Of a stretch of 64,000 nucleotides of DNA, positions 1 to 9,324 are shown piece after piece. Numbering within the stretch: the first letter of the stretch is position 1; every line of letters starts with the position of its first letter. Origin of the DNA: Methanobacterium_B sp963825335 (GTDB lineage Archaea; Methanobacteriota; Methanobacteria; Methanobacteriales; Methanobacteriaceae). The notes beneath the pieces are model-generated. The model ran no database searches. It was not told the DNA's origin and worked only from the letters and a program-made list of their open reading frames with translations. The translations under genes and the position numbers were made by a program. The stretch lies in contig CAWGSP010000001.1 of NCBI GenBank assembly GCA_963825335.1, positions 868,001 through 932,000 on the forward strand, read 5' to 3'.

Positions 1-316
1 CATCTTCATGATCCGGGTTACTAACCCTTGCTATGATCTTCTTGATATTGTACTCCTTCACAAGGATGCATGAAAGCAAATTTGCTTCATCATATCCGGT
101 TGCTGCGACAAAAACGTCTGCATCACCCACATTTGCTTCTTCAAGAGTTTTTATATCTGTTCCGTTACCGCAGATAACTAAAGCATCGAGTTGATCTGCA
201 GCATTTTTACATAATTTCGATTCATTTTCAATTAGGGTGACATCGTGTCCTCCAGCAATTAGGGATGAAGCCAAGCTGAGTCCTACCCTTCCGCCACCCA
301 TTATAACAACATACAT
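1..316 (-). CDS. trkA: Trk potassium uptake regulatory subunit TrkA (N-terminal part, runs off window)
   Basis: The minus-strand frame starts at ATG 316-314 and stays open to the window edge, giving about 105 residues; the C-terminus lies outside. The first residues read MYVVIMGGGRVGLSLASSL, a Rossmann GxGxxG nucleotide-binding turn typical of the TrkA/KtrA RCK-N domain, followed by a conserved acidic end of the second strand (TLIEN). In the family this peripheral cytoplasmic subunit binds NAD(H) or adenine nucleotides and gates the TrkH/KtrB translocation subunit. The trkH gene lies just upstream on the same strand, 138 bp away, so the two probably form one potassium uptake operon. Confidence 0.9.
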   Translation of the reverse strand, partial: MYVVIMGGGRVGLSLASSLIAGGHDVTLIENESKLCKNAADQLDALVICGNGTDIKTLEEANVGDADVFVAATGYDEANLLSCILVKEYNIKKIIARVSNPDHED

Positions 317-454
317 AATATTACACCAGCTAAATTTTAATTAATAAGTTTGTAATTAAATTTCTTCTAAACTAAATTTCTTTAATAATCTAATTATATT
401 TTTTTTAGTTTTAGATCATCAATTTTTGTTGAGTATTTTATCTCTCGATCTGAT

Positions 455-1897
455 CTACTTAAGTCTTTGGAATAGATCAGTGCCAGCTTTTAACAGGACC
501 AATGCAGGTAATATTTCGATCCTACCAATCCACATACCAAATATGAGAAATATTTCTGGAATTGATGGCATAGTTGGTTGTGTGATTCCAACTGAAAGTC
601 CTACATTACCCTGTGCCGAAGAAATTTCGAAGAGAGAATCTATACCGCCGTATCCATACGACATGAAAACCAACCAAGCAATAAAAATAAAAAGTAAATA
701 TAGAAATGTGTAACTTCCAGCTTCCTTTATCTCAGCATCTTGAACTGTCTTTCCACCAATTTTTCTAGGTATTACAGAACCTTCTGGCGATAAAATTTTA
801 AGAATTTCCCAGTAAATTCCTTTTAGTAGGGTAACAACTCTTATGAGCTTTAATGCTCCTGATGTTGAACCGGCGGCCATACCAATTATCATACACATGA
901 TGAGGATCACCTTGGAGTAATCAGTCCATCCAGCCATCGTGATTATTGGGAGGGTATTTGAACCGGTACAACTCAGGGCTGAAACAACGTAGAACACAGA
1001 ATTAAGTGTTGTGAAATGTGAAACGGTTACAAGGAGCACTGAAAAAATTGTTACAATGACGATCATCGCCATAAACTGTATGTCTCTAAAAACATCCAAA
1101 ACTCTTCCTTTAAGGGCTTTATAATGAACCAGGAAGCTTGTACCGCCTATAACCATTAGTACGATGGTAATCATGGTGATAACATTGCTGTGGTAGAATC
1201 CGATGTTATCATTTTTAATCGACATCCCGCCTGTGGATAGGTTGGTAAAACAGTTGTTGATAGCATCAAAAGGTGACATGCCTGCGAGCATGTACAATAC
1301 AATTCCTAGAATTGTGTAAAATAAATATATCCACCATATGGTTCGGACAGTGTTGGCTATGCTCGGTTTTATTTTTTCTTCTCTGGCTTCTGCCTTGTAA
1401 AGTTTTGCAGCGGCTGTACCTGGTCTGATGAGGACTCCGATAACAACTATTACAACTCCAAGTCCTCCAACCCATTGTTCAAGACTTCTTAAAAATAGTA
1501 CAGAATGTTGAAGTATTTGAACGTTTATGTAGATGGTCAATCCACTGCCTGTCCAGGCAGACATGCTTTCAAAGTATGCATTAAGGAAATTCACATCGGT
1601 GTAATACATTAAACATATACTACCCATTAAAGCAGCCCAAAGCCAAGCAAATGCTGCTATTATCATTCCATGTTTGAGTCGCAGGTTATAATGTTCAGAA
1701 AATTTTACTTTTAGAGCGTATCCTATGGAAATAGATAGAATACCGGCCAGTAAGTATCCCGTATAATTGTTCTCACCGTAAATAATCGCAACAATTATCG
1801 GCAAAAGCATTACTACGCCTATGCCTTCCATGACTGTGCCAAGATTTTTGAAAATTAAAAAGAAATCTTTTCTTCGAAGGTAACCAATCATTATCAT
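455..1897 (-). CDS. trkH: Trk-type potassium uptake membrane subunit TrkH
   Basis: 480 residues with about ten hydrophobic segments, the size and pattern of TrkH/KtrB. These proteins carry four short pore-loop repeats; candidate loops are seen at SAWTGSGLT, NLSTGGMS, ALSCTGSN and SAQGNVGLS, each around a conserved Gly. The protein would form the K+ translocation path in the cytoplasmic membrane, driven by ion gradients, with TrkA as cytoplasmic regulator. trkA follows immediately downstream on the same strand. The start chosen is the first ATG; MIGYLRRKDF, two codons later, is an equal alternative, and no strong ribosome binding site separates them. Confidence 0.93.
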   Translation of the reverse strand: MIMIGYLRRKDFFLIFKNLGTVMEGIGVVMLLPIIVAIIYGENNYTGYLLAGILSISIGYALKVKFSEHYNLRLKHGMIIAAFAWLWAALMGSICLMYYTDVNFLNAYFESMSAWTGSGLTIYINVQILQHSVLFLRSLEQWVGGLGVVIVVIGVLIRPGTAAAKLYKAEAREEKIKPSIANTVRTIWWIYLFYTILGIVLYMLAGMSPFDAINNCFTNLSTGGMSIKNDNIGFYHSNVITMITIVLMVIGGTSFLVHYKALKGRVLDVFRDIQFMAMIVIVTIFSVLLVTVSHFTTLNSVFYVVSALSCTGSNTLPIITMAGWTDYSKVILIMCMIIGMAAGSTSGALKLIRVVTLLKGIYWEILKILSPEGSVIPRKIGGKTVQDAEIKEAGSYTFLYLLFIFIAWLVFMSYGYGGIDSLFEISSAQGNVGLSVGITQPTMPSIPEIFLIFGMWIGRIEILPALVLLKAGTDLFQRLK

Positions 1898-2055
1898 ATC
1901 ATGTTAAATGGTATTATATAAATTTTTAGATTATGAAATAATTTTGACACTAAAAAAAGGAGTAAATGAATGGGATATTCAGAATTTTATGATAATTTCG
2001 ATTCAAACGTGGTAAATATCCCGGTTCATGGTTTTTATGCGTATTGAATTCTCTT

Positions 2056-2838
2056 TTATTTTTTATCCTTAGCTTCTTGATTTTCAGCTTTTAAAAAACT
2101 TGCTATATCTGTTATACTGTTCATCAGAGGAGCAGGGAATATTATTGTCGAATTTTTCTCAACAGCAATCTGGTTTAGCACTTGCATGATCCTGAGCTGC
2201 AGTGCAATAGGATGTTCAGATATGATGTCTGCAGCATCTCCCAGTTTAGCAGCAGATAAATATTCTCCTTCAGCAGCAATAATCTTAGCACGTTTTTCCC
2301 TTTCAGCTTCTGCTTGCATTGCTATAACACGTTTCATAGTGTCTGGGAGTTTAATATCTTTTATTTCAACCGTGGTAACACTGATTCCCCAAGGTTCGCT
2401 GTGAGTATCTATTATCTCCTTTATCCTCAGGTTTATTTTTGGGGTTTCGGACAAGATTTCGTCTAAATTAAATTGTCCGACCACACTCCTCACCGTAGTC
2501 TGTGATATCTGGTTTACTGCCCTACTATAATTTTCAACTTCAACAACAGCTTTATAAGGATCCACGACTTTGAAGTAAGCCACTGCAGCCACATCTATTG
2601 ATACGTTATCTTCAGTAATGATCTTTTGGGAAGGTATCGGCATGGTGATGATCTGCAACGATGCCTTAACCATACGATCAATTAATGGTAATATTAATCT
2701 TAACCCTGGTTCCTTTATTCCAATCACCTTTCCAACACGGAAAACAACACCTCTCTCGTACTGATCTACTATCCGAATGGAAAGTCCTAGAATAATCAAG
2801 ATAATAATGACGACAATTATGATTGTCAACCAATCCAT
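2056..2838 (-). CDS. SPFH/Band 7 (stomatin/slipin-like) membrane protein
   Basis: 260 residues: an N-terminal hydrophobic helix (residues 4-24, rich in Ile) followed by an SPFH domain with the family hallmark YERGVVFRVGK and an alanine/glutamate-rich helical part (AEAEREKRAKIIAAEGE). Stomatin/slipin proteins oligomerise on the inner membrane face and often partner with NfeD-type or HtpX-type proteases; no such partner is adjacent here. The start is well supported by a GGAGG sequence about 9 bases before the ATG on the minus strand. A TATA-like stretch near 2880-2900 would serve as its promoter. Confidence 0.92.
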   Translation of the reverse strand: MDWLTIIIVVIIILIILGLSIRIVDQYERGVVFRVGKVIGIKEPGLRLILPLIDRMVKASLQIITMPIPSQKIITEDNVSIDVAAVAYFKVVDPYKAVVEVENYSRAVNQISQTTVRSVVGQFNLDEILSETPKINLRIKEIIDTHSEPWGISVTTVEIKDIKLPDTMKRVIAMQAEAEREKRAKIIAAEGEYLSAAKLGDAADIISEHPIALQLRIMQVLNQIAVEKNSTIIFPAPLMNSITDIASFLKAENQEAKDKK

Positions 2839-3399
2839 TTTTTTTCCTCCTTCAATAACGAATTTTTACTACATATCTTTATAATTTTTATATTATAAAT
2901 TATTATTCAGTTATTCTCAGATAACAAGGGAAACTCTATTTCAACAACTTCAACAGATCGAGTTAATACCTTAAAAAATTATCAAAAAACCTACTAATGG
3001 ATGAGATATTAATTATAGGTCATTACCAGAATTAATTGGGTAGTGTTGTTCATGTCATTAAAAATATTATTTTTGTTTTTGTTGTATGATCGGTTTTATT
3101 GTCGTATCGATTTTTAAACTTTTTCGAAATTCCTTGGATTTGAACAGAATATCCTATTATACTCTGTTTAATAATGATGATGTACTGATAATTTTGATTT
3201 TTATGTTCTTTTGATTTATCAAAAGAAATTGGTGACGGGTTATAATCAACGTTTAAAATGTCATTATGTCCATCATTTTGTTTGAATTATGAATAGATCG
3301 ATGATTCATTAATTGATCGTAGTGTTTAAATGTGATTTGATTTAAATTGAATATTAATTCAGAACATAATAAATCCGAATTTTAGGCATAGGAGGCGGT
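2839..3399. other. Intergenic region, 561 bp
   Basis: AT-rich spacer between the divergent SPFH gene and the broken wall peptidase. It holds the TATA-like sequence for the SPFH gene near 2880-2900 (minus strand) and a strong ribosome binding site (aggagg) for the downstream gene at its right end. I see no RNA gene, repeat or credible small reading frame. Confidence 0.5.
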
Positions 3400-4264
3400 A
3401 TTATCAAGCGAAGCTTAGTATTATCATTGTTGTTGTTGGTTGGATTGGCACTGGTTGTGAATATTGGAGGGGTAGCAGCTGCAAATTCAACAAATTTGAC
3501 AATGGTGAAATCAACAACTGATTTGAATGTGGTTAACAGTACCACAACTACTTTGAAGGCAACTCCGAATACTGTTACATCGGTCAATAATTATGGTTTG
3601 TCATTATCACAGATAACGAACGGACAAATCAGGGCTCAAAAATTTTATAATTTGAATAATAGATTACCTCACTACGTTAGTTATGGAACAAAAAAGATAC
3701 TCATTGCAACTTTTCAAAAAAATATTGGCTGCGAATGGTTTAAAATTAGCTATCACAAGTCAAAATATTTGGGCCAATATCAAGAACCTAACCTATTACC
3801 ATCAAACCACAGGATACACGTGTGGTCCGTCATCGCTCAAGATGGATTTTTCAAACTACGGCATGAACCTTACCGAGATGGGATTGGCGTCCTACGCAGG
3901 ATCTAACCCTAACACAGGGTCATCTGAATCAGGGTTAATAAATGCTGTTAATAAGGTCGATGTAAAATATGGGACTCATTTCAGCGCTTATACTGAGAGT
4001 TTATCTTCTGAGGGATGGAAAGGACTTTACAGTTATATGTCTCTCAACTATCCGGTAATACTGCACATAAAATCCTTTTTAGATCCAGATTCGGGGCACT
4101 ATGTTGTTTTAACTGGAATAAACCTCAAATTACAACTTGTAACAATAGCAGATCCCTCATATGGTTACAGAACACTTACATTCAGCCAAATAGCTTCAAG
4201 AATTAACTGGACTGTTTCAACTGGCAGAGATTCACAACCGTTATTATTTGTAATTAAAAACTAG
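3400..4264 (+). pseudogene. Secreted pseudomurein-binding C39-like peptidase, split by a +1 frameshift
   Basis: Two overlapping frames together make one recognisable protein. The first encodes a signal peptide (IIKRSLVLSLLLL then a run of hydrophobics to VAAA), an Asn/Thr-rich linker, and a pseudomurein-binding repeat (LSLSQITNGQIRAQKFYNLN, LPHYVSYG). The second continues with ILAANGLKLA and a C39-type cysteine peptidase domain with Cys in TGYTCGPSS, His in GHYVVLTG and Asp in IADPSYG. Removing one A from the A7 run at 3716-3722 joins them exactly (ATFQK-ILAANG). The natural start position, 4-9 bases after aggagg, has ATT ATC rather than ATG. Either the gene is decaying, or it is phase-variable, or the extra A is a sequencing error. 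If intact it would act on the pseudomurein wall outside the cell. Confidence 0.75.
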
Positions 4265-4302
4265 AAAAAATATAAATTTCCAATTGAACCCTAAAATCAT
4301 AA

Positions 4303-4318
4303 TTTTTTAATTTTTTTT
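4303..4318 (+). terminator. U-rich terminator after the wall peptidase
   Basis: T6 (4303-4308) and T8 (4311-4318), about 40 bases after the peptidase stop codon. Archaeal termination with aCPSF1 uses U-rich tracts of this kind. Confidence 0.55.
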
Positions 4319-4704
4319 CTTATGTCTCAAAAATCAGTATACAAAGCAAGTTAAAGTGAGGCTGTTATCGTACAGTTAATATAAGATCTTGTAAAACAAA
4401 TTTCAAATCAACCATCTATTATTTACATTAATTTGAACTGTATCAGAAAACATGGCTAAATCAAGGTTAAATCAATGATCATGTACAATGATTATGTGTA
4501 TCAGATTTTTTTTTTGAATGATTTTCAAAAAAATGGATAACTAAAATAATACCAAAAGATATATTTAATAAAATCCACAATTTTTAAGAGCGAAATGTTC
4601 TACATTTGGAGAACAAGAACAAATAAAACGATAATTCCGGAATAAACAGCAAACATTGTAGAATATTAGACAGATCAATAGGTATGATTTTCACCGAATT
4701 ATGT

Positions 4705-4713
4705 GCATATAAA
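4705..4713 (+). promoter_or_regulatory. TATA box for the fused glycosyltransferase
   Basis: GCATATAAAC, centred about 28 bases before the ATG at 4738. This spacing predicts a transcript starting at or next to the ATG, a leaderless mRNA. It explains why no ribosome binding site precedes that ATG and supports 4738 as the true start. Confidence 0.5.
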
Positions 4714-4737
4714 CGATATAGTCCTATTGACTAGTTA

Positions 4738-6567
4738 ATGAAAATTAAATCATTAACAACCAAATTAGAAGAGGATGTAACTATTAGTGTTAAGCTTAGT
4801 ATCATAATACCTACCTACAACGAAGAGGAGTACCTTCCAAAATTACTGTACAGTATAAAAGAACAGGGGTACGAAGATTATGAAGTAATTGTAGCCGATG
4901 CTGGATCAACTGATACTACAAGGGAGATTGCTTCTGCACAGGGTTGTAAAATTATTGAAGGTGGTTTACCAGCTTTAGGACGTAATAATGGGGCTAAAGT
5001 AGCTAATGGGGAATATTTACTATTTTTAGATTCAGATGTGATGCTTTCGTCGGGTTATATAGAATCTGCAGTAGAAGAATTTGAGGAAAAGGATCTAGGA
5101 ATAGCGATAACTCAAATTATACCTTTAAGTGACAAAAATGTAGACAAGGTGCTCCATAAATTTGCTAATTTTTTTATGAAACGGGTCGAATCAATAAAGC
5201 CACATGGGGCCGGGTGTTATGGAATTTTAACCAAAAAGATTCTCCATGATCAGATTGGTGGTTTCGATGAAAGTATGGACTTTGGAGAAGACAGTGATTA
5301 TATAGAAAAAATTGCTAAACTAAGCTGTTTCAAAGTTTTAAGAAATCCCCGATTATTGGTGTCTACTAGAAGACTTGACGAGGAAGGTTTCAAGGATCTT
5401 GCATTCAAATACACTAAAAGTACTATATACGATTTTAGAGGTAAGAAAATAAGTGCTGACGAGTTAGACTACAAATTTGGACATGATAAAAAAGATGAGA
5501 TAAAAAAACCACGTATTATCTATGCTGCTTGCGGTGAAGGAATGGGTCATGCAATCAGGACGTCTGTAGTACTTAAACACATAACCGAACAAAATGACGT
5601 CATAATATTTGCTAGTGGGAGGGCCTTCGATTTTTTATCCGAAAAATTTGATGATGTCTACAAGATATACGGATTTAACACCGTGTATGAGGATAATGCT
5701 GTAAATGATAGAAAAACTTTCGTTAAGGCAATGAAAAATCTTCCGAGGGATGTTAAAGACAATATTCGGCTCCTGTATAATGTGGCAAACGAATTCAAAC
5801 CAGACCTAATCATATCAGACTTCGAATTTTACTCTAATCTGTTAAGCAAGATAATTCGGGTGCCGATGATAAGCATTGATAACATGCATGTGTTAACACA
5901 CTGTAAAATAGAAGTACCCAAGCACTACACACGGGAGAAACTCAAGGCACAGGGGGTGGTGAGATCGTTTATTATGAGGCCCCAGAAATATCTTATCACA
6001 TCATATTTTTATCCGGAAATTAAAAATGAGGACAAAGTAAGCATTTATCCTCCTATATTAAGGGACGAAATTCTAAATTTAGAACCTTATGCAGGGAATA
6101 ATGTCCTTGTATATCAGACATCAACATCAAATTTGAAACTGCTGAAGATACTTAAAGATATAGATGAAAAATTTGTTATTTACGGTTTTGACTCTGAAGG
6201 AACTGATAAAAATATTACATTCCGTAAGTTCAATGAAAATCAGTTCTTCGAAGATTTAAGGACTTGTAAGGCCGTAATAGCTAACGGAGGGTTCACCCTT
6301 ATCAGTGAATCGATATATCTTAAAAAACCAGTACTCAGCATTCCAGTAAAGGGCCAGTTTGAACAAGCATTAAATGCCATTTACCTTCAAAGATTGGGAT
6401 ACGGGGAATTCCACAAAGAGTTGGAAGCTGATGTTATTAAACAATTTCTATCGCAACTTGATAACTATGTTGAATCGCTTAAGTCTTACAGTCAAGATGG
6501 GAACAAAGACATTTTATTCGAAATTGACAAATTAATAGATGCATATTCTGCCAAAAATCGAAAATAA
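4738..6567 (+). CDS. Two-domain glycosyltransferase: GT2 (GT-A) fused to an MJ1255-like GT-B domain
   Basis: 609 residues. Residues 19-230 are a family 2 glycosyltransferase (KLSIIIPTYNEE; metal-binding DSD at 98-100; GGFDE and GEDSDY near 175-190). From about residue 258 a second, different fold begins: IIYAACGEGMGHAIRT (266-275 is the GxGxGH-type loop), with a C-terminal donor-site region (VIANGGFTLISESIYLKKPV). The second half resembles archaeal MJ1255-type proteins related to UDP-sugar transferases. Neither half looks truncated. A bifunctional enzyme adding two sugars to an envelope lipid or glycan is a reasonable inference; the acceptor is unknown. A phosphodiesterase and a flippase-like membrane protein follow on the same strand. 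Confidence 0.85.
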   Translation: MKIKSLTTKLEEDVTISVKLSIIIPTYNEEEYLPKLLYSIKEQGYEDYEVIVADAGSTDTTREIASAQGCKIIEGGLPALGRNNGAKVANGEYLLFLDSDVMLSSGYIESAVEEFEEKDLGIAITQIIPLSDKNVDKVLHKFANFFMKRVESIKPHGAGCYGILTKKILHDQIGGFDESMDFGEDSDYIEKIAKLSCFKVLRNPRLLVSTRRLDEEGFKDLAFKYTKSTIYDFRGKKISADELDYKFGHDKKDEIKKPRIIYAACGEGMGHAIRTSVVLKHITEQNDVIIFASGRAFDFLSEKFDDVYKIYGFNTVYEDNAVNDRKTFVKAMKNLPRDVKDNIRLLYNVANEFKPDLIISDFEFYSNLLSKIIRVPMISIDNMHVLTHCKIEVPKHYTREKLKAQGVVRSFIMRPQKYLITSYFYPEIKNEDKVSIYPPILRDEILNLEPYAGNNVLVYQTSTSNLKLLKILKDIDEKFVIYGFDSEGTDKNITFRKFNENQFFEDLRTCKAVIANGGFTLISESIYLKKPVLSIPVKGQFEQALNAIYLQRLGYGEFHKELEADVIKQFLSQLDNYVESLKSYSQDGNKDILFEIDKLIDAYSAKNRK

Positions 6568-6660
6568 ATGATCTTTTATCATATATAACAATTTTTGTTA
6601 CGGATATTTTGTTTCCAACAACAACAAAAATTATTAACAGAAAAAACAAATAATAATATC

Positions 6661-7143
6661 ATGATCGGTATTATGTCAGACAGTCATGATAATCTCGAAG
6701 CCATCAACAAAGCCGTCAAAATATTTAATAAACAAGACTTAGAACTTATAATACATGCAGGTGACTTAATTTCTCCATTTACCTCCTCAGAGTTTGAAAA
6801 GTTGGATGCAAAGCTGTTAGCTGTTTATGGAAATAATGATGGTGAAAGGGAAGGTCTCAAAACAGCTTATGAAAATATCTGTACACTTCGTGATTTTCAT
6901 GAAATCATTGTTGATAATAGAACAATTTCGGTGGTTCATGGAACAGATCAGCCAATAGTTGATGCACTGGCCGAAAGCGGAAAATACGATGTAGTTGTTA
7001 GGGGACACACACATAGGTTGGAAATTTCAAGGGGCAAATCTATGATAATAAATCCTGGCGAAACATGCGGTTATATCACCGGCAGTAAAACATTGATCTT
7101 ACTCGATACCGATGAATTGAGTTTTGAAATCATTAATTTCTAA
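6661..7143 (+). CDS. YfcE/MJ0936-type metallophosphoesterase
   Basis: 160 residues from the ATG at 6661 (an upstream TTG at 6595 adds a low-complexity extension and is not favoured). Calcineurin-like metal ligands are in order: MSDSHDN (Asp and His), HAGD (His and Asp), GNND (Asn), VVHG (His) and GHTH (two His). The family hydrolyses phosphodiester bonds in small substrates in vitro, needing Mn or Ni; the physiological substrate is not known. The gene starts right at the beginning of the family's usual N-terminus (IGIMSDSH), which decides the start. Confidence 0.9.
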   Translation: MIGIMSDSHDNLEAINKAVKIFNKQDLELIIHAGDLISPFTSSEFEKLDAKLLAVYGNNDGEREGLKTAYENICTLRDFHEIIVDNRTISVVHGTDQPIVDALAESGKYDVVVRGHTHRLEISRGKSMIINPGETCGYITGSKTLILLDTDELSFEIINF

Positions 7144-7282
7144 TTGTTTGATACCATATTATTACTATCATACCAATCAACAGCATAATAAATAATATTC
7201 AAAGAATCGATATCATAACTAGTCATTAACCTTTGAAATCATATTATATGTCAAGAATCCAATACTAACGAGGAAATTGATC

Positions 7283-8305
7283 ATGAAACATCAGACCGTT
7301 ATAATGTTATTAGTGGGCATAACGATACTTGGAATACTCGTCATATTTATCGGGCCTGCTAAAATTATAGATGCATTAAAGTATGCAAATCCTTGGTATG
7401 TTGCATTGGCTGTGTTGATTCAATTTGCTGTGTTTGGTATGTACACTCAGCGATGGTCAATAACAGTACACGCACTCCATATCAGCATAAAAAGAAGGCA
7501 TTTATTTCCTATGTTAATGGTAGGTTTGGCTGTCAACAACCTAACTCCAAGTGGAAGGGGTGGGGGAGAACCTGTAAGGGCATATATGCTTGGTAAATAT
7601 ACAAAAGCACCTATGGAGGAAGCTTTTGCAACTGTGATAGCTGACAGGGGCCTCGATACATTTCCATTTGTTGTTTTAGCCATTCTGACTCTGATTTTTA
7701 CCATTTTTTATCTGACACTGCCTAGATGGATAGTATTACCCTTGGCAGTTTCTCTTGTGGCTTTGGTTGCAGCATTCATTATCCTTCTATACATGTCTAT
7801 AAACGAAGCTGCGGGTGTGAAGATCACACTGTGGTTGGTGAAGGTTTTCAAAAGGTTTTCAAAGAGGAAACATTTTGAAATTGAAAAACAAGCACTTGAA
7901 GCTCTGAAAGGTTTTCAGTCTAGTATTAGGGTCATGTTAAAAAATAGGAATGTGTTAGCAATTGGGTTGCCTTTGTCCTTCTTAGTTTGGTTTGTTGAAA
8001 TTCTAAGAGTTTACACTGTTTTCGCCGCATTTGGAACGAGGGTTCCACTTGTGATCATAGCTGCAGTATTTGTAATTGCTTCGATTGTAGGGTTGATCCC
8101 AATCATCCCTGGTGGTGTAGGTGCTGTTGATGGCATAATGATCATACTGTTTACTGCTGCTGGAGTGCCCCCATCAATCAGTGCAGCTGCAACAATTGTT
8201 GAAAGGTTGATATCTTTCTGGATGACATCGTTCATTGGCATGGGCATGTTGCCGATAGTTGGAGCGGGTGTTATGGAAAAATTTTCGGACATCTTCAATC
8301 TTTAG
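7283..8305 (+). CDS. Flippase-like integral membrane protein (LPG synthase TM / UPF0104, AglD C-terminal type)
   Basis: 340 residues with about eight hydrophobic segments. Diagnostic family features are the early NNLTPSGRGGGEPVRAYML stretch and the late PIIPGGVGAVDG motif. The family includes lysylphosphatidylglycerol synthase membrane domains and the C-terminal half of archaeal dolichol-phosphate sugar transferases; many members are thought to move lipid-linked substrates. The ATG at 7283 follows gaggaa at a good distance; the upstream TTG at 7277 is less likely. Position just after a glycosyltransferase suggests a role in envelope glycan or lipid handling, but this is inference. Confidence 0.88.
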   Translation: MKHQTVIMLLVGITILGILVIFIGPAKIIDALKYANPWYVALAVLIQFAVFGMYTQRWSITVHALHISIKRRHLFPMLMVGLAVNNLTPSGRGGGEPVRAYMLGKYTKAPMEEAFATVIADRGLDTFPFVVLAILTLIFTIFYLTLPRWIVLPLAVSLVALVAAFIILLYMSINEAAGVKITLWLVKVFKRFSKRKHFEIEKQALEALKGFQSSIRVMLKNRNVLAIGLPLSFLVWFVEILRVYTVFAAFGTRVPLVIIAAVFVIASIVGLIPIIPGGVGAVDGIMIILFTAAGVPPSISAAATIVERLISFWMTSFIGMGMLPIVGAGVMEKFSDIFNL

Positions 8306-8380
8306 CGTATGATAAAATACCCAAATTTAAATGGAAAAATTTATAACTTCTCCAAAACTACGATCTAGACGGTGATAATC

Positions 8381-9274
8381 ATGGAAATAAACGGAGTAGA
8401 AATAGAAGATAACTTTGCAGAAGCATTTGGCATAAAAGTATCAAGGATTCTAATAACAGCAGCAACAAAGAAACTGGCACTTGTGGCAGCTACCGAAGCT
8501 ACAGGTTACGGAACATCGGTCATTGGATGCCCAGCAGAAGCCGGAATAGATGGTTATGTACCTCCACAGGAAACACCTGATGGTAGGCCGGGTTACATCA
8601 TAATGATCTGTAACATGAACAAAGACAAACTGGATCATGAAATGTTAGAACGTGTTGGAATGTGCATATTGACCGCTGCAACTACAGCAGTCTTTGATTG
8701 GATGGAAGAACCAGATGAAAAGCTTAAAACAGGCCAAAAATTGAAATTTTTCGGTGACGGATACGAACAAACTCTCGATATAAAAGGAAGAAAAGTCCAT
8801 TCTATTCCGCTGATGTCTGGAGACTTCTTAGCCGAAGCAGAACTTGGAATCAAGTCTGGAGTAGCCGGAGGAAATTTCTTTATATTAGCCGATAACCAAC
8901 CCGCAGGACTCTTAGCAGCAGATGCTGCAGTTGATGCTATTGCAGCAGTGCCTGGTGTAATAACACCATTTCCGGGAGGAATTGTTGCATCAGGTTCGAA
9001 AGTTGGGTCTAACAAGTACAAATTCATGGGTGCTTCAACCAATGAAAAGATGTGCGTAACACTGAAGGACGAAGTTGAGGGTTGTCAAATCCCTGAAAAT
9101 GTTAACGGGGTCTACGAGATAGTTATAGATGGAATCGATGAAGAATCTGTTAAAGCTGCTATGAAAGCAGGTATAGAGGCAGCTGTTAAAATAGCTGGTG
9201 TGATTCAGATCAGTGCTGGTAATTTCGGCGGAAACCTAGGTAAATATCAGATAAAACTTCATGAACTATTTTAA
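8381..9274 (+). CDS. ftr: Formylmethanofuran--tetrahydromethanopterin N-formyltransferase
   Basis: 297 residues, exactly the usual Ftr length. It carries the conserved N-terminus MEINGVEIEDNFAEAFGIK and the C-terminal SAGNFGGNLGKYQI. Ftr transfers the formyl group from methanofuran to tetrahydromethanopterin, the second step of CO2 reduction to methane, in the cytoplasm. The high share of acidic residues is typical for the family. ATG 8381 is chosen over GTG 8372 because the protein then begins as in known Ftr enzymes and ggtgat lies at a good distance. It is followed by a U-rich terminator and faces the potassium channel gene. Confidence 0.98.
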   Translation: MEINGVEIEDNFAEAFGIKVSRILITAATKKLALVAATEATGYGTSVIGCPAEAGIDGYVPPQETPDGRPGYIIMICNMNKDKLDHEMLERVGMCILTAATTAVFDWMEEPDEKLKTGQKLKFFGDGYEQTLDIKGRKVHSIPLMSGDFLAEAELGIKSGVAGGNFFILADNQPAGLLAADAAVDAIAAVPGVITPFPGGIVASGSKVGSNKYKFMGASTNEKMCVTLKDEVEGCQIPENVNGVYEIVIDGIDEESVKAAMKAGIEAAVKIAGVIQISAGNFGGNLGKYQIKLHELF

Positions 9275-9283
9275 ATTCATCCC

Positions 9284-9300
9284 TTTTTTTAATTTTTTTT
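9284..9300 (+). terminator. U-rich terminator of ftr
   Basis: T7 (9284-9290) and T8 (9293-9300), 10-26 bases after the ftr stop codon, in the 50-bp gap to the convergent channel gene. Confidence 0.6.
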
Positions 9301-9324
9301 AAATAATCAGTTCTCAGGGATCAT

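Larger units (their letters stand above)
4265..4737. other. Intergenic region, 473 bp
   Basis: AT-rich spacer. Its left end has two T tracts (terminator) and its right end a TATA-like element at 4705-4713; otherwise nothing recognisable. Confidence 0.5.

Noticed and set aside
4783..4785. ATT as start of the fused glycosyltransferase (gaggatg upstream, then SVKLSIIIPTYNEE)
   Set aside because: A TATA box 28 bases before ATG 4738 gives a simple leaderless start, so no unusual codon is needed.
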